DNA of 51,998 bases, taken from positions 1 through 51,998 of the forward strand of contig NZ_ANMO01000053.1 of the NCBI RefSeq assembly GCF_000338295.1. The letters run 5' to 3'. Positions 50,099 to 51,998 of the stretch are shown here, in pieces. Every line of letters starts with the position of its first letter. Position 1 is the stretch's first letter. Made by a program: the position numbers and the translations under genes. A model generated the notes under the pieces. It had not been told where the DNA came from. It saw only the letters and a program-made list of their open reading frames with translations, and did not search any database. The DNA comes from Rhodopirellula europaea 6C. Lineage in GTDB: Bacteria > Planctomycetota > Planctomycetia > Pirellulales > Pirellulaceae.

Positions 50099-50134
50099 TG
50101 CAGCGATTCGTTGGATGTCTGACGAATCGCTGCA
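50099..50134. promoter_or_regulatory. Perfect 13-bp stem, 10-nt loop hairpin (candidate origin)
   Basis: TGCAGCGATTCGT, loop TGGATGTCTG, ACGAATCGCTGCA. It lies in the 881-bp non-coding stretch between the ParB-like and Rep genes. There is no T tract, which argues against a simple terminator. Rolling-circle Rep proteins nick in loops or flanks of such stems. A weaker 9-bp inverted pair AAAAGGTCG/CGACCTTTT (49986-50032) close to the ParB stop may be the actual terminator. Confidence 0.5.
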
Positions 50135-50382
50135 TCACGTTAGTAGCTGCTAGAGCGACAGCCCATAGGCGGAGCGGCCGTAAGCAACCGTCTATTGATC
50201 GATATCCGCTCGCCTGGCCTCTCTAGACCATTATTGACAACAAACCTCGGCTACCAAAGGTTCGTGGTCAAGCGATTCAAATGCACGTTCGGTGCGTTGC
50301 GCGGGCCCTTTTATCATTTCTCTTCTCGGCGATCGAGCGTGATGTACGCATAACGCCCTGCGCACGGTGATATGACGTTGAC

Positions 50383-50706
50383 TCAGAAAAACCTCTGTAG
50401 CCGGGCTGGCCTCCATTCAAGCAACCAACGCATTTCTAGTAGCCAGCGTAGCGGATCCAGAACCACTTCAGTGCAACCAGTCTGCATTACTGGGTGGTTC
50501 GTCGGGCACGCAGGCATCGCTGATGTCATCCCGTTCGCAACAAAGGGATCACGACGGTGGAGGCAAAGGCCTGTCGGGACGGCTGTAGGTTCCGTCTTCG
50601 GATCCTCGGCTACCTCCGTGTCGAACATCCCTACCTTCAAATCACAAGCCTGAAAACCGCCTGCCAGCACCGCGCTAACAAGACAAGCGACAAGTAGACG
50701 AGCTAT
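50383..50706 (-). pseudogene. Remnant of a small lipoprotein-like gene, start codon ATA
   Basis: On the minus strand, GGAGGGC leads into ATA (50704-50706) and then a signal-like segment IARLLVACLVSAVLAGGFQAC. It continues as an open frame to 50383 (DLKVGMFDTEVAEDPKTEPTAVPTG). The hydrophobic stretch ending in Cys looks like a lipoprotein leader, but there is no ATG or GTG at the proper place, and the lipobox FQAC is poor. Either the ATG decayed to ATA or this is chance. No other gene is seen in 49983-50863. Confidence 0.3.
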
Positions 50707-50863
50707 GCCCTCCGGGGTGATCCAGCGGGCTTTTTTCGTTGGTGCTCAGAAACGTCCCTGGAGTCATTACTCCGGGTTATGTCGTCTGTCACCTGTCTTT
50801 CCTCGAACATGTTCGAGGTTCCCAACCAACCTTTTTCCCGACAAAGAAGTTGAAGAGAAGCAT

Positions 50864-51991
50864 ATGTTGGACAACCATTTCCATTCAACAGACGCGGGAG
50901 TTAAATACCGCGATGTTACGGAAGAATTTAAGCGGGCTTATCCGAAGGCCTGGAAGAACCTCAACGCTAAGAATTGGCAGCTGGATCGGAACGCCAATGT
51001 AGCGATACTCTCGGGCGGAACGCCTTGGAGTGAAGAAGGCAAGCGTGCGAAAGAGTGCGGCATCCACCGCCGCGGTAAATCACGACAAGCGATGCTGAGG
51101 TACACCCATTACTGCAAGCAGCAGTACATGTGTGTCCGGTGTGCATCTCTCGTTTCACGCTACAGAGCCCAGCAACTGATGACCGCGTCCGAGAAGTTTG
51201 CGGAGCACCTGGGGACCAACCACTTGCGTCTCCAGACATTCACGCTGAAGCCGAACACGTTCCGCATCACTTCGGACACACAGGAATCGTTTCCTACGCA
51301 GGTCCGATTGTTGTCACGGTTCTTCGATCTACTTGGGAACTACCACAAGGAGCGTGGCGTTCGGTGGTTCGACAAGACGAAGGGCCGATCCCGGGAGAAG
51401 GAAGTAACGCTACTAGGCCCAACCGTTGGCTCGATCCATGTCGTACCTGCGTGTGAAAGCCGAGACCCTTACTCCCATGCCCACGCACACCTCGGTGTCG
51501 TGATGACGAAGAATGGTCAGAAGCGGAAGCTGAAGGCGAAGCTCGAGGAACTGTTCGCGAAGGCGAAGAACGATCTCAAGCTGAGCTACACACCTGATGC
51601 CGACAAGCCGGAGATCGTGCCGATCAAGAGGAACCAGGTGTTTGCTGATCGCAACAACATCCCGGAGCAGTTCAAGAATGCGTCTTGGGAATCATTCGAT
51701 CCGGACTTCTTAAAGAATGACACGCCTGAACAGCAGATGGCGATGAAAGCCTTCCACTACATGAGCCGACCGTTCAAAGCGAAGTGGTCTCCCGAAGGCG
51801 TCCTCGAAGCTCGACAGATGCTGGACATGATCGGCATGACCCCGTCACAGCTGCACCGCCGTTTCGGAATGCTCGATACGGTTCGGCAACAGCTTCCCGA
51901 TTCGCCGCCTTCCGATCCGGAAGACCGAACGCGACTGGCGAACTACGACCCAATGCTTGGTTGGAAGATCTACGAACCAGTCATCGGCTGA
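50864..51991 (+). CDS. HUH-type rolling-circle replication initiator (Rep_1-like)
   Basis: A 375-residue protein. A zinc-finger-like CX5CX2C (C84, C90, C93, in YCKQQYMCVRCASL) is followed by conserved Arg residues as in Rep_1 proteins. The first endonuclease motif is LQTFTL (123-128). The metal-binding HUH motif is YSHAHAHLGVV with H205, H207 and H209. Y299 in FHYMSRPF is the probable nicking tyrosine. A charged C-terminal part follows. The ATG at 50864 is used, with GAAGAGAAG upstream; a longer frame from 50705 adds 53 unlike residues. It would nick one strand at the element's origin. An IS91-type transposase is a less likely alternative, given the Cys motif and single tyrosine. Confidence 0.78.
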   Translation: MLDNHFHSTDAGVKYRDVTEEFKRAYPKAWKNLNAKNWQLDRNANVAILSGGTPWSEEGKRAKECGIHRRGKSRQAMLRYTHYCKQQYMCVRCASLVSRYRAQQLMTASEKFAEHLGTNHLRLQTFTLKPNTFRITSDTQESFPTQVRLLSRFFDLLGNYHKERGVRWFDKTKGRSREKEVTLLGPTVGSIHVVPACESRDPYSHAHAHLGVVMTKNGQKRKLKAKLEELFAKAKNDLKLSYTPDADKPEIVPIKRNQVFADRNNIPEQFKNASWESFDPDFLKNDTPEQQMAMKAFHYMSRPFKAKWSPEGVLEARQMLDMIGMTPSQLHRRFGMLDTVRQQLPDSPPSDPEDRTRLANYDPMLGWKIYEPVIG

Positions 51992-51998
51992 TTCGGCG

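Noticed and set aside
50864-51991. IS91/ISCR-type transposase as identity of the HUH protein
   Set aside because: A single candidate tyrosine, the CX5CX2C segment before motif 1, and the neighbouring ParB-like gene fit a Rep_1-type replication initiator better; no terminal IS91 ends are seen.

Overview
The window looks like chromosomal DNA of a marine planctomycete close to Rhodopirellula/Pirellulales. The grounds are two FGly-type sulfatases, a DUF1559 pseudopilin-like protein, an SGNH-type domain with the tail typical of this phylum, a septaheme cytochrome c, a DUF1580 protein (a family known mainly from Rhodopirellula) and intergenic palindromic repeats with a TAGCCGAT core. No rRNA or CRISPR array is visible. 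One tRNA gene is present. Everything here is read by eye from sequence; no database search was run.

Layout. (1) 0.2-2.7 kb: DMT-family permease, Yip1-family membrane protein and a periplasmic DsrE-like protein. (2) 3.0-9.8 kb, minus strand: a complete N-type (second, alternative) F1Fo-ATPase operon in the order atpD-C-Q-R-B-E-F-A-G, with no delta subunit gene and a c subunit carrying a full Na+-type ligand set. (3) 9.9-18.4 kb: a histidine phosphatase coupled to a phosphoketolase, a small 'SFPASDPP' protein divergent from a GlgX-like debranching enzyme with a 25-bp dyad between them, and a P1B-type ATPase. Regions 2 and 3 together look like an energy-stress/low-oxygen metabolic island. The SFPASDPP/glgX pair is bracketed by an inverted pair of about 84-bp repeats. 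(4) 18.4-24.7 kb: sulfatase, an in-frame aquaporin-SGNH fusion and epmA on the minus strand, then an acyl-CoA desaturase on the plus strand. (5) 24.9-32.2 kb: tetR-MFP-RND efflux operon with overlapping genes and a tandem TGAC-N5-GTCA operator, then an AspT/YidE-type transporter. (6) 32.3-35.7 kb: DUF1559, PepSY-TM and EF-hand genes in an operon-like row behind a Fur-like palindrome. (7) 35.8-43.0 kb: housekeeping lipA and smpB, an ABC exporter pair, a secreted beta-helix protein and a second sulfatase. (8) 43.1-45.7 kb: septaheme cytochrome c plus a small His-containing membrane protein.

(9) 45.9 kb to the right edge: an integrated mobile element. A tyrosine recombinase gene runs into, and ends inside, a tRNA-Arg(TCG) gene. 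Beyond it lie an excisionase-like HTH gene with eight perfect or near-perfect 12-bp repeats just upstream, a DUF1580 gene, a ParB-domain gene, an 881-bp non-coding stretch with a perfect 13-bp stem/10-nt loop hairpin, and a HUH-type rolling-circle replication initiator. Integrase, candidate Xis, ParB-like protein, a candidate origin and Rep together suggest an integrative element that replicates as a circle after excision. The second attachment site is not seen and should lie beyond 52 kb. This is the best candidate in the window for an undescribed system.
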